A DNA stretch of 64,000 nucleotides from Mumia sp. zg.B17 (GCF_019550915.1 NZ_JAHWCI010000008.1:434001-498000); one strand, 5' to 3'; shown: positions 1 through 10,379, numbered from the stretch's first letter. Notes: generated by a model not told the origin, from the sequence alone. Numbers and translations are program-made.

Positions 1-1
1 C

Positions 2-172
2 ACGGAGTCGGACCTGTCGAAGCAGATGTCCGCGCTCGAGGGGGCCGGCTACATCAAGGTGCACAAGAGTGGGCGCGGGCGAGGCTCAGGGACGTCCTAC
101 TCGCTCACCTCGAGCGGACGGTCGGCCTACCGTCGCTACCGTACGGCCCTCCAGGAGCTGCTCGGCGAATGA
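2..172 (+). CDS. Winged-helix transcriptional regulator, C-terminal end (partial)
   Basis: The window opens inside a reading frame that runs without a stop to TGA at 170-172, leaving about 56 residues. The visible part reads as recognition helix plus wing of a MarR/PadR-like winged helix: 'LSKQMSALEGAGYI' followed by a basic Gly/Arg-rich wing and 'SLTSSGR', the usual ending of regulators that act on a 'T..G' box. This architecture fits the one-domain regulators of the HTH_34/MarR type. Its targets cannot be told. It ends 14 bases before the convergent stop of the next gene. The family-level call is an inference from a short piece. Confidence 0.6.
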   Translation, partial: TESDLSKQMSALEGAGYIKVHKSGRGRGSGTSYSLTSSGRSAYRRYRTALQELLGE

Positions 173-185
173 GCGGGGCGGACCG

Positions 186-623
186 CTAACGAGCGACGGG
201 CTCGGCCAGCAGGACCGGGATCTCGCGATCGGTCTTGCGCTGGTAGTCCGCGTACGGCGGGTACGCCTCCACCGCCCGCTCCCACCACTGCGCGCGCTCG
301 TCGCCGTGGAGCTCGCGCACCCGCATCGCGTACTTCTCCGTGCCGTCCTGCAGGTCGAGGTCGGGATGCAGCGTCAGCGCGTGGTACCACTGCGGGTGCT
401 GAGGAGCACCGCCCTTCGACGCCACGAGCGCGTACGACCCGTCGTGCTCGACCTTCATCACCGCCGTCTTGTGGACCTTGTGGGACCGGCGGCTCTGGAA
501 CGTCATCACGACGATGGGGAGACCCAGCGGCGTTTCCGTGGGCCGTCCCGTCGTCTCCATCTCCTCGACGTGCTTGCGGACACGCGCGGAAGGGCTGGGT
601 TCATACTCTCCGGTGACTGACAT
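186..623 (-). CDS. Ddn-type deazaflavin (F420)-dependent nitroreductase/quinone reductase family protein
   Basis: The protein has about 145 residues and the shape of the split beta-barrel Ddn family: 'GLPIVVMTFQSRRSHKVHKTAV' region near the middle, then 'YALVASKGGAPQHPQWYHAL', the conserved segment before the cofactor pocket. Family members use reduced coenzyme F420 (some bind flavin or lipid quinones) and act on quinones or nitro compounds at the membrane; the substrate here is unknown. ATG at 623 directly follows GGGGAG, and a TTG four codons upstream (635) is also possible, so the start is uncertain. It is convergent with the regulator fragment and co-directional with purD. Confidence 0.75.
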   Translation of the reverse strand: MSVTGEYEPSPSARVRKHVEEMETTGRPTETPLGLPIVVMTFQSRRSHKVHKTAVMKVEHDGSYALVASKGGAPQHPQWYHALTLHPDLDLQDGTEKYAMRVRELHGDERAQWWERAVEAYPPYADYQRKTDREIPVLLAEPVAR

Positions 624-669
624 CTCCCCAGTCAAGCACCGACCGCGGCCCCTGGCACGGCACCCGAAG

Positions 670-1932
670 TCAGGCTCCGGCGGCCCTCGCGGCGATGTCG
701 CGGCGGGAGAAAGCGCCGTCGATCGTGATCAGGTCGACGGCCTCGTACGCCCGTCGCCGCGCCGCGTCCAGATCGGGGCCGGAGGCGGTGACGGCGAGCA
801 CGCGCCCGCCCGCGGTCACCAGCTGCCCGGCGGCGTCCAGCGCCGTACCCGCGTGGATGACGTCGACTCCCTCGAGCGCGTCGGCCTCCTCGACCCCGCG
901 GATCCTGTCGCCCTTGCGCGGCGACACGGGATAGCCCTCGGCGGCCACGACGACCGTGACCGCCGCACCGTCACGCCACCGTGGCGCCGGGACCTCGTCG
1001 AGGGTGCCCGTCGCGGCGGCGTGGAGCAGCGGACCGATCGGCGACACGAGCAGTGCCATCAGGGCCTGGGTCTCAGGATCACCGAAGCGCGCGTTGAACT
1101 CGACGACCTTCAGTCCGCGAGAGGTCAGCGCCAGTCCTGCGTACAGGAGCCCGGAGAAGGGGGTGCCGCGCCGCGCCATCTCGTCCACCGTGGGCTGGAG
1201 GACGCGACGGGTGACCTCGTCCACCAGCCCGGCAGGCGCCCACGGGAGCGGCGTGTAGGCCCCCATGCCCCCGGTGTTGGGGCCGGCGTCGTCGTCGTAG
1301 GCGCGCTTGAAGTCCTGCGCCGGCTGGAGCGGCACAACCGTGGCGCCTTCGGCCTCGCTGTAGCCGCACAGCGCGAAGAGCGAGACCTCCGGCCCGTCGA
1401 GGTACTCCTCGACGACCACCCGCCCGCACCCGGCCGCGTGCTCGACCGCCTCCTGCCGGTCGTCGGTGACCACGACGCCCTTGCCCGCGGCCAGGCCGTC
1501 GTCCTTCACCACGTACGGCGGACCGAACGCGTCCAGCGCCGCGGCGACCTGGTCGGCGTCGGTGCACACGTGCGCGACCGCGGTCGGGACCTCGGCAGCG
1601 GCCATCACCTGCTTCGCGAACGCCTTCGATCCCTCGAGCTGCGCAGCCTCCCCCGACGGACCGAACACCGCGATGCCCCGCGCGCGGACGGCGTCGGCGA
1701 CGCCGGCCACCAACGGAGCCTCCGGACCGACGACGACGAGGTCCGCGCCGACCGAGACCGCGAGCTCGGCGACCGCCTCGCCGTCCATCGGGTCGACGTC
1801 GTGCAGCGTCGCGATCCGCGCGATGCCGGGGTTGCCCGGCGCGGCGTGCACCTCGGCGACCGATGGATCACGGGAGAGTGCGAGGGCGAGGGCGTGCTCA
1901 CGGCCGCCGGTCCCGATCACGAGGGTCTTCAC
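670..1932 (-). CDS. purD: Phosphoribosylamine-glycine ligase
   Basis: GARS joins phosphoribosylamine and glycine using ATP, the second step of de novo purine synthesis in the cytosol. At 420 residues it has the usual length. Visible landmarks are the N-terminal 'GTGGREHALA' (7-16), the ATP-grasp segment 'VVKDDGLAAGKGV' (141-153), 'NTGGMGAYTP' (219-228) and 'EFNARFGDPETQ' (278-289), the metal- and substrate-binding loop. The start ATG at 1932 places the glycine-rich loop at the normal distance. It lies downstream of purA on the same strand with a gap of 48 bases, so the two purine genes are probably co-transcribed. Confidence 0.97.
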   Translation of the reverse strand: MKTLVIGTGGREHALALALSRDPSVAEVHAAPGNPGIARIATLHDVDPMDGEAVAELAVSVGADLVVVGPEAPLVAGVADAVRARGIAVFGPSGEAAQLEGSKAFAKQVMAAAEVPTAVAHVCTDADQVAAALDAFGPPYVVKDDGLAAGKGVVVTDDRQEAVEHAAGCGRVVVEEYLDGPEVSLFALCGYSEAEGATVVPLQPAQDFKRAYDDDAGPNTGGMGAYTPLPWAPAGLVDEVTRRVLQPTVDEMARRGTPFSGLLYAGLALTSRGLKVVEFNARFGDPETQALMALLVSPIGPLLHAAATGTLDEVPAPRWRDGAAVTVVVAAEGYPVSPRKGDRIRGVEEADALEGVDVIHAGTALDAAGQLVTAGGRVLAVTASGPDLDAARRRAYEAVDLITIDGAFSRRDIAARAAGA

Positions 1933-1980
1933 GGGCCCCCACCCTAGTGGCCGCCGGCCCGGAGCCAGGCGGCGCCTGAC

Positions 1981-3264
1981 TCAGATCAGGTCGTGGCAGA
2001 CGATGGCCTGGTCGCGACCGGGACCGACGCCGATCACCGACATCCGGGCTCCCGAGAGCTCCTCCACACGGCGGACGTACGCCTGAGCGGTGGGCGGAAG
2101 GTCCTCGAACGAGCGCGCGCCGGAGATGTCCTCGCTCCAGCCGGGCAGTTCCTCGTACACCGGGACGGCGTGGTGGAAGTCAGTCTGGTTGACCGGCATC
2201 TCCTCGTGCCGCACTCCATCGACGTCGTAGGCGACGCACACAGGGATCGTCTCCAGGCCGGTCAGGACGTCGAGCTTGGTGAGGACGAAGTCGGTCACCC
2301 CGTTGATGCGCGCCGCATAACGCGCGATCACCGCGTCGTACCAGCCGCAACGACGCGGGCGTCCCGTCGTCGTGCCGAACTCGGCACCCTGCTCCCGGAG
2401 GAACTCGCCGGACTCGTCGAAGAGCTCGGTCGGGAACGGCCCCTCGCCGACACGCGTCGTGTAGGCCTTGACGATCCCGATCACGCGCTCGATCCTGGTC
2501 GGCGCGATCCCGGACCCGGTCGCCGCACCTCCGGACGTGGCCGAGGAGGACGTGACGAACGGGTACGTCCCGTGGTCGACGTCGAGCATCGTCGCCTGGC
2601 CCGCCTCGAGCAGGACGATCTTGCCGTCGACGATGGCCGAGTCGAGGAGCAGCGTGGTGTCGGCGACGTACGGCGCGAGCCGGTCGGCGTACGAGCGAAG
2701 GTCTTCGACAACCTCCTCGACGGTGACGGCGCGACGGTTGTAGACCTTGGTGAGGATCTGGTTCTTGAGCTCGAGCGCGCCCTCGACCTTCTGGGTGAGG
2801 ATCTTCTCGTCGAAGATGTCCTGGACGCGGATGCCCTGGCGGTTCATCTTGTCGGCGTAGGTGGGGCCGATGCCCCGCCCGGTGGTGCCGATCTTGCGGG
2901 AGCCGAGGAATCGCTCGGTGACCTTGTCGAGCACCTTGTTGTATTCGGGGATGACGTGCGCGCTCGCGCTGACCTTGAGCTGCGACGTGTCCACGCCGCG
3001 GGCCTCGAGCCCGTCGATCTCCTCGAAGAGGACACCGATGTCCACCACGACGCCGTTGCCGATCACGGGGATGCAGCCGGGGGTGAGGATGCCACTGGGG
3101 AGGAGGTGGAGCGCGTACTTCTCGTCGCCGATCACGACCGTGTGCCCGGCGTTGTTGCCACCGTTGAACTTCACGACGTAGTCGACGCGGCTGCCGAGCA
3201 GGTCGGTCGCCTTGCCCTTCCCTTCGTCACCCCACTGGGCTCCGACGATCACGACTGCGGGCAT
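1981..3264 (-). CDS. purA: Adenylosuccinate synthetase
   Basis: This enzyme makes adenylosuccinate from IMP, aspartate and GTP, the first committed step to AMP. From ATG 3264 it has 427 residues, the normal length, and carries '[14 protein letters not shown]' (8-21) and '[10 protein letters not shown]' (34-43), so Asp13 and His41 fall at the same numbers as the catalytic residues in E. coli. The frame stays open far upstream, but that extension is antisense to the lipid kinase and not family-like. An in-frame ATG at 3288 is a less likely start; neither ATG has a strong Shine-Dalgarno sequence. A GC-rich hairpin lies just upstream (3295-3312). Confidence 0.97.
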   Translation of the reverse strand: MPAVVIVGAQWGDEGKGKATDLLGSRVDYVVKFNGGNNAGHTVVIGDEKYALHLLPSGILTPGCIPVIGNGVVVDIGVLFEEIDGLEARGVDTSQLKVSASAHVIPEYNKVLDKVTERFLGSRKIGTTGRGIGPTYADKMNRQGIRVQDIFDEKILTQKVEGALELKNQILTKVYNRRAVTVEEVVEDLRSYADRLAPYVADTTLLLDSAIVDGKIVLLEAGQATMLDVDHGTYPFVTSSSATSGGAATGSGIAPTRIERVIGIVKAYTTRVGEGPFPTELFDESGEFLREQGAEFGTTTGRPRRCGWYDAVIARYAARINGVTDFVLTKLDVLTGLETIPVCVAYDVDGVRHEEMPVNQTDFHHAVPVYEELPGWSEDISGARSFEDLPPTAQAYVRRVEELSGARMSVIGVGPGRDQAIVCHDLI

Positions 3265-3294
3265 GGGAGGCGCACCACCTGACAACATACGACA

Positions 3295-3312
3295 AGCCCC
3301 ACGGGAGGGGCT
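3295..3312. promoter_or_regulatory. GC-rich hairpin between divergent purA and lipid kinase genes
   Basis: AGCCCC and GGGGCT form a perfect 6-bp stem around a 6-base loop, 31 bases upstream of the purA ATG and within its probable 5' leader. There is no T-tract. It could be part of a leader structure or simply a stable stem; the function is not known. Confidence 0.4.
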
Positions 3313-3378
3313 CTTACGGTGGGAGTCTATCGGCCTCGCCCTCGGACGGAGTTTCCCCACGGTGATAGACCTCGTTCC

Positions 3379-4290
3379 ATGACCGCCGCACTGCTGATCG
3401 CGAACGCCGACGCCGGGAGTTCCGACGACGAGGTGCTCGAGCGCATCCTGGAGACGCTCCGCCGTTCCTGGACCGTCGAGGTGGCCCGCACCAGCGACGC
3501 CGAGGACCTGGCGGAGGCGCTCGTCTCGCACCCCGACGTCGATGTCGTGGTGGTCGCCGGTGGTGACGGGTCGCTCCACGCGACGGTCCAGGGGTTGTGG
3601 ACGCTCGACCGGCTCTCGACCGCCACGCTGGCGCTGGTCCCGATGGGAACCGGCAACGACTTCGCCCGCACGGTCGGTCTCGACGAGGACCCCGAGAAGG
3701 TGGCTCAGGGCCTCCTCGGGGCGACGCCGACTCCGCACGACATCGCCATCGACGACGACGACCACGTGGTCGTCAACGCCGTCCACGTGGGCGTCGGCGC
3801 TCAGGCGGGCAAGGACGCCGAGCCCTGGAAGCGACGGCTGGGCCCCGCGGGATACGTGGTCGGCGCACTCAAGGCCGGGCTCCTCGGCTCTCCGGCGCGG
3901 CTGAGCGTCGTCGTCGACGGCAGGTCGTTGGTGCGCCACGACGACGTGGTGCAGGTCGCGGTGGGGGTGGGCCGATACGTCGGAGGCGGGGCGCCGCTGC
4001 TCCCCGAGGCCGACCCCACGGACGGGATCTTGGACGTGACCGTGTCGCGGGCCAACCCCATGCACCGCCGGATCGCCTACGGCGTGAGGCTCATGAGGGG
4101 CTCGCACACCGACCGCGACGACGTCGTGACCACGCGGGGAAGGTCGGTCACCATCTCGGGCAAGGCGATGTCGTGGAATGCCGACGGGGAGACGGGTGAC
4201 GGGCTGCGGGAGCGCACCTGGACGGTCGTCCCGGGCGCCTACCGGATGTTGCTCCCAGCCGGGATCAAGCGGGGCGCTGAGACCGACTAG
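3379..4290 (+). CDS. Diacylglycerol kinase family lipid kinase
   Basis: The 303-residue protein shows the DAGK catalytic signature '[10 protein letters not shown]' (61-70) followed by '[10 protein letters not shown]' (88-97), the nucleotide-binding loops of the DgkB/YegS/LCB5 fold, and a C-terminal beta-sandwich ending in 'WNADGE'. Members phosphorylate diacylglycerol or related lipids at the inner face of the membrane; the actual lipid is not predictable here. The ATG at 3379 puts '[10 protein letters not shown]' at the N-terminus, as in homologues where a 'NP.AG' strand begins the fold. It is divergent from purA. Confidence 0.88.
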   Translation: MTAALLIANADAGSSDDEVLERILETLRRSWTVEVARTSDAEDLAEALVSHPDVDVVVVAGGDGSLHATVQGLWTLDRLSTATLALVPMGTGNDFARTVGLDEDPEKVAQGLLGATPTPHDIAIDDDDHVVVNAVHVGVGAQAGKDAEPWKRRLGPAGYVVGALKAGLLGSPARLSVVVDGRSLVRHDDVVQVAVGVGRYVGGGAPLLPEADPTDGILDVTVSRANPMHRRIAYGVRLMRGSHTDRDDVVTTRGRSVTISGKAMSWNADGETGDGLRERTWTVVPGAYRMLLPAGIKRGAETD

Positions 4291-4349
4291 AACTGTCCGA
4301 ATCAGACATATTGCGGTGTGACCCCTTGAGGGTGACAATGGTCGGGTAG

Positions 4350-4400
4350 CAGTGGCCGCGACGGAGTCTACCGGGGGATGGCTCTAGTCCGCGGCCACTG
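4350..4400. terminator. Perfect 11-bp inverted repeat between convergent genes
   Basis: CAGTGGCCGCG (4350-4360) and CGCGGCCACTG (4390-4400) are exact inverse complements, separated by 29 bases that can pair partly inside (GAG/CTC). The site lies between the 3' ends of the lipid kinase gene and the DUF3151 gene. It probably serves as a bidirectional transcription stop, although neither side has a run of T. Confidence 0.6.
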
Positions 4401-4419
4401 TTGCCTCGTCCGGGGTCTC

Positions 4420-4836
4420 CTACTCCTCGCCGGCGCGCCCGCCGAGCACGAGCACGTCGTACGCCTCCTGGCTCGACTCCCGGAGGAACTCCCGGCACCG
4501 GTGGGCCTCGTCGAGGTCGCCGATCCGCTCGGAGGCCTCCGCGAGGTCGGCGAGCGCCCGGAGGAAGCCCTGGTTGCCCGGGTGTCCCCACGGGATGGGG
4601 CCGTGGCCCTTCCAGCCGTTGCGTCGCAGCGCGTCCAGGCCCCGGTGGTAGCCGGTGCGCGCGAACGCGTACGCCGTCACGTCCTCGCCGTCGGCGAGGG
4701 CCTCCTCCGCACAGAGCGCCCAGGCGAGGCTCGACGACGGGTTGTCGCGGGCCAGCTCCTGGGGGGTCCCGTCGGCGTCGGCCACCGGGTCGGCGGGCAG
4801 CAGGGTCTCCGGCGGCTCTCCCAAGAGGTTCGTCAT
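4420..4836 (-). CDS. DUF3151 family protein
   Basis: This 138-residue protein matches the actinobacterial DUF3151 pattern: 'MTNLLGEPPETLLP' start, alpha-helical middle with 'NPSSSLAWA' and 'GRGLDALRRNGWKG'-like text ('YHRGLDALRRNGWKGHG'), then 'PWGHPGNQGFLRAL' and a TPR-like helical end. No enzymatic residues stand out and the family function is unknown. It sits 41 bases downstream of fbaA on the same strand, a neighbourhood I recall as frequent in actinobacteria, so it may be co-expressed with the aldolase. Confidence 0.85.
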   Translation of the reverse strand: MTNLLGEPPETLLPADPVADADGTPQELARDNPSSSLAWALCAEEALADGEDVTAYAFARTGYHRGLDALRRNGWKGHGPIPWGHPGNQGFLRALADLAEASERIGDLDEAHRCREFLRESSQEAYDVLVLGGRAGEE

Positions 4837-4877
4837 GGGCTCACCGTAGCGCTGCGCCCGCCGCCGGCTCCGGTCGG

Positions 4878-5900
<1,023 letters not shown>

Positions 5901-5978
5901 GCTGACTCCTCATCGACCAGTGCTGGTTTGCCACCATCAGGCGGTGTGGTCATTATCGCCCACCACCCGCCCGCCGTG

Positions 5979-7340
5979 TCAGGCCCGTGGCCCGAGCCGG
6001 CTGACCAGCGCGCGCGCGGCCTGCTGGACCGGGTCCCAGACCGACGCGAACGGGGGCGCGTAGCCGAGGTCGGTCATCATCAGCTCGTCGACGGTCATCT
6101 CGTTCCACAGCGCGAGCGCGAAGGAGTCGATCCGGAGTGCCGCGCCCTCCCTCCCGACGATCTGGGCGCCGAGGAGCCGGTGGGTGGAGCGCTCGGCGAC
6201 GACCTTGACCGTCATCGAGCGCGCGTTGGGCATGTATCCCGCACTCGTCGTCGCGTCGATCCGGACGGCCAGCGCGTCGAACCCGGCGTCTGCGGCCTCC
6301 TGCTCACCCAGGCCCGTCCGCGCGATCTCCAGCGTCACGACCTTGGTCATCGCCGTCCCGAGCACACCGGGGAAGGCGACGTCGACGCCGGCCAGGTTGC
6401 GTCCGACGACCCACCCCTGCTTGTTGGCATGGGTGCCGAGGGGGACGTACGCCGCGCGGCCGCTGACCCGGTTGCGGGTCTCGACGCAGTCACCGGCCGC
6501 CCAGACGTGGCGTTCGGCGTCGACGCGGCCGCGCGGGTCGACCGGGAGAGCGCCCTTGATCCCTGTCGGGAGCCCAGCCCCGGCCGCGAGCTCGGTGCGC
6601 GCGCGCACGCCGGCGCCGAGGATCACGAGGTCGGTCGGGATCGCACCCTGGTCGGTGACGACGGCGCGCACCCGCCCCTCGGCGTCGTCCTCGAAGCCGG
6701 TCACGGTGACGGAGGTGCGTACGTCGATCCCGTCGGCGCGCATCTCCGCGGCGATGAGCTCGCCCAGGTCGTCGTCGATCGTCGGCATCGGTGTCGGGTG
6801 CTTGCCGACGACCACCGTCTCCAGGCCGCGGCGCACGCATGCCTCGGCCATCTCCACCCCGATGTAGCCCGCCCCGACGATGACGACGTGCTTGGGGTCG
6901 GTCTCGAGCGCGTCGAGCACCCGGCGCCCGTCGGTCAGGGTCTGGACCCCGTGGATCCCTCGCGACTCGACGCCGGGCACGTCGGGACGGATCGGCTCCG
7001 CGCCGGTGGCGATCAGGAGCTCGTCGTAGCCGAAGGACTGCGTGCCGTCCGGCGTGAGGGCGACGACCTTGCCGGCATCGAGGTCGAGCTCGGTGACCGT
7101 CGAGCCGGTGCGCACATCGATGCCGTTGGCGCGGTGCTCCTCGGGGGTTCGGGCCACCAGGTCGTCGGCCGTCGCGACGTCGCCGGCCACCCAGTAGGGG
7201 ATGCCGCACGCCGAGTACGACGTCCACCGCTGCCGCTCGAGGACGAGCACGTCGATCGCGTCGCCGAGCGCGCGCTTTGCGGTGGACGCCGCGGACATGC
7301 CCGCAGCGTCCCCTCCGACCACGACCAGTCTGCGGGGCAT
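5979..7340 (-). CDS. FAD/NAD(P)-dependent pyridine nucleotide-disulfide oxidoreductase (CoA-disulfide reductase/NADH oxidase-like)
   Basis: The 453-residue flavoprotein has the FAD loop 'GGDAAGMSAAS' (9-19), the single redox cysteine in 'SACGIPY' (Cys45), a second Rossmann loop 'GAGYIGVEMAE' (156-166), 'WAAGDCVE' and a C-terminal dimerisation domain. One active-site Cys rather than a CxxxxC pair places it with CoA-disulfide reductases, NADH oxidases and NADH peroxidases. Actinobacteria use mycothiol rather than CoA as the main thiol, so the true substrate is open. It is 48 bases downstream of the TrmH gene on the same strand. Confidence 0.88.
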   Translation of the reverse strand: MPRRLVVVGGDAAGMSAASTAKRALGDAIDVLVLERQRWTSYSACGIPYWVAGDVATADDLVARTPEEHRANGIDVRTGSTVTELDLDAGKVVALTPDGTQSFGYDELLIATGAEPIRPDVPGVESRGIHGVQTLTDGRRVLDALETDPKHVVIVGAGYIGVEMAEACVRRGLETVVVGKHPTPMPTIDDDLGELIAAEMRADGIDVRTSVTVTGFEDDAEGRVRAVVTDQGAIPTDLVILGAGVRARTELAAGAGLPTGIKGALPVDPRGRVDAERHVWAAGDCVETRNRVSGRAAYVPLGTHANKQGWVVGRNLAGVDVAFPGVLGTAMTKVVTLEIARTGLGEQEAADAGFDALAVRIDATTSAGYMPNARSMTVKVVAERSTHRLLGAQIVGREGAALRIDSFALALWNEMTVDELMMTDLGYAPPFASVWDPVQQAARALVSRLGPRA

Positions 7341-7388
7341 GGGCCCGAGCCTAGGACCCGTCGAGGACGCCCGCCGACGCCCGAGCGG

Positions 7389-8039
7389 TCAATCGCCGAT
7401 CTCGGCGTGCTGGAGGATCCAGGCGTGCATCGCGACCGCGGCAGCCGCGCCGACGTTGATGGAGCGCGTCGAGCCGAACTGCGAGATTGCGAGGACAGCC
7501 TCGGCAGCGGCGAGAAGGTCCGGCGACAGCCCCGGCCCCTCCTGGCCGAACACCAGCGCGCACTCCCGTGGCAGCAGCGCCCGCTCGATGGGCCGCGATC
7601 CCTCCACGTTGTCGATCGCGACCAGCGGCACGCCCGCACCCTGCGACCACGCGACCAGGTCGTCGACGTCGGGGTGGTGGCGTACGTGCTGGTAGCGGTC
7701 GGTGACCATCGCGCCGCGCCGGTTCCACCGCCTCCGCCCGACCACGTGCACCTCTGCGGCCCCGAAGGCGTTGGCCGTCCGCACGATCGAGCCGATGTTG
7801 TGGTCGTGCTGCCAGTTCTCGACGACGACATGGAACGGGTGCCGGCGGGTGTCCAGGTCGGCGACGATCGCCTCCACCGTCCAGTAGCGGTAGCCATCGA
7901 CCACGTTGCGCCGGTCGCCCTCGCGCAGCAGGTCAGGGTCGAGCCGCGGGTCGTCGGGCCACGGGCCTTCCCAGTGCCCCACGCCGACCACCGGTGCCTG
8001 CTCGTCCTCCGGGTCCACGCGCCGAGCGTACGGTGTCAC
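7389..8039 (-). CDS. TrmH/SpoU family RNA 2'-O-methyltransferase
   Basis: All three SpoU motifs are present: 'NIGSIVRTANAFG' (81-93), 'ALVFGQEGPGLS' (161-172) and 'ISQFGSTRSINVGAAAAVA' (185-203), which build the trefoil-knot SAM pocket. The family methylates ribose 2'-OH in tRNA or rRNA. The target base is not predictable from sequence. The reading frame opens at GTG 8039; GTG 8018 (giving 'VDPEDEQAP') is equally plausible and would remove seven residues that do not resemble family members. It is divergent from the GDPD gene. Confidence 0.88.
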   Translation of the reverse strand: MTPYARRVDPEDEQAPVVGVGHWEGPWPDDPRLDPDLLREGDRRNVVDGYRYWTVEAIVADLDTRRHPFHVVVENWQHDHNIGSIVRTANAFGAAEVHVVGRRRWNRRGAMVTDRYQHVRHHPDVDDLVAWSQGAGVPLVAIDNVEGSRPIERALLPRECALVFGQEGPGLSPDLLAAAEAVLAISQFGSTRSINVGAAAAVAMHAWILQHAEIGD

Positions 8040-8104
8040 GCCGCCGACGTCGTACGGCGCGGCTCTCCTGCGAGGCTTGACCCGACCGCCTACGATCGGC
8101 CGGG

Positions 8105-9145
8105 ATGCCCGACGTACCCACGCCGATCGTCATCGCACACCGCGGTGCCTGCGGATATCGGCCGGAGCACACCCTCGCCGCCTACCGGCTGGCCGTGGGG
8201 CTCGGCGCCGACGCCATCGAGCCCGACCTCGTCAGCACGTCCGACGGTGTCCTCGTCGCTCGGCACGAGAACGAGATCGGCGGCACCACCGACGTGTCGG
8301 AGCATCCGGAGTTCGCGGCGCGCAGGACGACGAAGGTGGTCGACGCCCGCCGGGTGACCGGGTGGTTCACGGAGGACTTCACCCTCGACGAGCTCAAGAC
8401 GCTGCGGGCCAAGGAGCGGATCTCGCACCTGCGCCCGGGCTGCACCGCCTACGACGGCTGGTACGAGGTGCCGACCCTCGACGAGATCCTCGACCTCGCG
8501 GAAGTCGCCGCCACCCAGTACGGGCGACGCGTCGATGTCTACCCCGAGCTCAAGAGCTCGACGTACTTCCGCGATCGCGGTCTGCCGCTCGAGGAGCCGT
8601 TGCTCCGGACGCTGAGGGAGCGCGGCCTCGACGACCCGCCGTCAGGGCTGCTGGTCCAGTCGCTCGAGGTGTCCAACCTGAAGGCTCTCGCCGCCGGGTC
8701 ACAGCTCCGCCTGCTCCAGCTGGTCCTGCCCAACGGGGCACCGTACGACCGCGGCCAGGCCGGCGACCCGCTGACGTACGCCGACATGGTCACCCCTGAA
8801 GGCCTCGGCACCGTCGCCGAGTACGCGCAGGTCCTCGGAGTCCCGAAGGACCTGCTCTTGCCCCGCTCCGCCGACGGGTCGCGGGGCGTCCCGAGCACGC
8901 TGACGGCGCAGGCGCACGCGGCCGGGCTGCAGGTGTACGCGTGGACGGTGCGGCAGGAGAACGCGTTCCTCGCGTGCGACCTGCGCAGCAGCGATCTCGA
9001 GCAGGAGGGCGGCGACGTGGGCGCGGAGCTGGCCGCGCTCTTCGACCTGGGCGTCGACGGCGTGTTCGCCGACCAGCCGGACGTCGCCGTCGCGGCCCGG
9101 GAGGCCTACAGGCCCAGGTCGCTCTTGGACACCGCGAAGCGGTAG
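8105..9145 (+). CDS. Glycerophosphodiester phosphodiesterase
   Basis: The enzyme hydrolyses deacylated phospholipids to glycerol-3-phosphate and an alcohol. 'IAHRGACGYRPEHT' (9-22) holds the catalytic His pair region with 'HRG' and 'PEHT', followed by 'GADAIEPDL' with the metal-binding Glu/Asp; the C-terminus ends 'LGVDGVFADQPD', typical of GlpQ-type enzymes. The 346-residue length is that of the larger GlpQ class. No signal peptide is evident, so it is probably cytosolic. Its 3' end overlaps the end of pyrE on the other strand by 40 bases. Confidence 0.93.
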   Translation: MPDVPTPIVIAHRGACGYRPEHTLAAYRLAVGLGADAIEPDLVSTSDGVLVARHENEIGGTTDVSEHPEFAARRTTKVVDARRVTGWFTEDFTLDELKTLRAKERISHLRPGCTAYDGWYEVPTLDEILDLAEVAATQYGRRVDVYPELKSSTYFRDRGLPLEEPLLRTLRERGLDDPPSGLLVQSLEVSNLKALAAGSQLRLLQLVLPNGAPYDRGQAGDPLTYADMVTPEGLGTVAEYAQVLGVPKDLLLPRSADGSRGVPSTLTAQAHAAGLQVYAWTVRQENAFLACDLRSSDLEQEGGDVGAELAALFDLGVDGVFADQPDVAVAAREAYRPRSLLDTAKR

Positions 9146-9645
9146 TCGAGCCCTTCGCCGCGGACCCGGTCGGCGGCGTCGGTCTCCCGGTCGACGATGA
9201 CCGCGACGGCAACCACCTCAGCACCGGCCTCCCGCAGGGCCTGGACCGCTGTGAGAACCGAGCCACCGGTGGTCGAGGTGTCCTCGACCGCCACCACGCG
9301 ACGCCCGGCGACGTCCGGCCCCTCGATCCGCCGCTGGAGGCCGTGCGCCTTCTCGGCCTTTCGCACGACGAACGCGTCGAGGGCCCGGCCCTGCGCGGCG
9401 GCCTGGTGCAGCATCGCCGCCGCCACCGGGTCGGCCCCCATCGTCAGCCCCCCGACGGCGTCGTAGTCGAGGTCGTCGAGGAGGTCGAGCATGACGCGCC
9501 CCACCAGCGGCGCCGCCTCGTGGTCGAGGGTGACCCGCCGGAGGTCGACGTAGTAGTCGGCCTCCTTGCCGGAGGACAGTGTCACCGTGCCGTGGATGAC
9601 GGACTTGTCCTTGATCTGGTCGATGAGGGCGTCGCGATCGCTCAT
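9106..9645 (-). CDS. pyrE: Orotate phosphoribosyltransferase
   Basis: PyrE transfers phosphoribose from PRPP to orotate in pyrimidine synthesis. The 179-residue protein contains the PRPP loop 'VVAVEDTSTTGGSVLTAV' (117-134), 'FVVRKAEKAHG' with catalytic lysines (92-102) and 'YYVDLRR' (31-37). Length matches the short actinobacterial form. Its ATG overlaps the stop of the sortase gene (ATGA), so it is translated from the same message. The last 40 bases lie opposite the end of the GDPD gene. Confidence 0.96.
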   Translation of the reverse strand: MSDRDALIDQIKDKSVIHGTVTLSSGKEADYYVDLRRVTLDHEAAPLVGRVMLDLLDDLDYDAVGGLTMGADPVAAAMLHQAAAQGRALDAFVVRKAEKAHGLQRRIEGPDVAGRRVVAVEDTSTTGGSVLTAVQALREAGAEVVAVAVIVDRETDAADRVRGEGLDYRFAVSKSDLGL

Positions 9646-10379
9646 GGCGTCAGCGTATCGGCGGGCTGCTTCTCCACCGACGAGACCAGCTCCCCGAAGA
9701 CGACCGACCGCTTGTCGGTGTGGAACAGCTCGGAGCAGGTCACCATCGTGAGGAGCCGCTCGGTCGGCTTCGAACCCGGACGTTCGGGCACCGGGTCGAG
9801 AACCCAGCTCTCCGAGAAGTCGAGCTCGCGGTCGGTCCCGTCGTCGCGCAGCCGGTAGGTGAAGATGTGCGTCCGCGTCTCGATCTCGACCTTGTCGCCC
9901 TTCCTCAGCTCGAGGAAGTCGCGGAACGGCTCACCGTGGGTGACCCGGTGCCCGGCGATCGCGACGTTGCCGATCTCTCCCGGGCGCGCCGAGTCGGGGA
10001 ACCATCCGACGCCCCGAGCCAGCGAGCGGTCGTCCACGCCCCTCACGATGGGCACCTCGTCGTCGCCGAAGCGCGGGACCCGCAGGAGGCCGATCGCGCG
10101 CCCCGGGATGTCCGCCTCCTCGGCGTCCGGAGACGCCCACGACTTGACGAGGTCGTCGCGGATCTCGGCCTGCTGCTGCTTGGAGACGATGTTGGTCCCG
10201 AAGTACTGCCATCCGACGTAGCCCAGCATGCCGACGCCGACGAGCACCAGCACGACCCCCAACGCGGTCAGCGCCCGCCCCAGCGGCGTACGGCGCCGGC
10301 TCGGGCGTCGCGGTGGCGACACGGTCGCGGTTGACACCCGTCCAGTCTCGCACCGGGAGACCGACGGCACCGTCGACAC
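9642..10379 (-). CDS. Class E sortase
   Basis: Sortases are extracytoplasmic transpeptidases that anchor surface proteins to the cell wall. This one has a basic N-terminus, one membrane segment (about 36-58), then a sortase beta-barrel with His144 in 'IAGHRVTHG', Cys215 in 'MVTCSELF' and Arg224 in 'TDKRSVVF', a complete catalytic triad. The TxTC-type motif and short N-terminal anchor fit class E of actinobacteria, which usually recognise LAxTG. GTG 10379 is the longest start; GTG 10337 ('VSTATV') is also possible. It ends in an ATGA overlap with pyrE. Confidence 0.9.
   Translation of the reverse strand: MSTVPSVSRCETGRVSTATVSPPRRPSRRRTPLGRALTALGVVLVLVGVGMLGYVGWQYFGTNIVSKQQQAEIRDDLVKSWASPDAEEADIPGRAIGLLRVPRFGDDEVPIVRGVDDRSLARGVGWFPDSARPGEIGNVAIAGHRVTHGEPFRDFLELRKGDKVEIETRTHIFTYRLRDDGTDRELDFSESWVLDPVPERPGSKPTERLLTMVTCSELFHTDKRSVVFGELVSSVEKQPADTLTP

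Noticed and set aside
3265-4338. N-terminal extension of PurA to 785 residues
   Set aside because: The extension is antisense to the lipid kinase and unlike any PurA; normal length is reached from ATG 3264.
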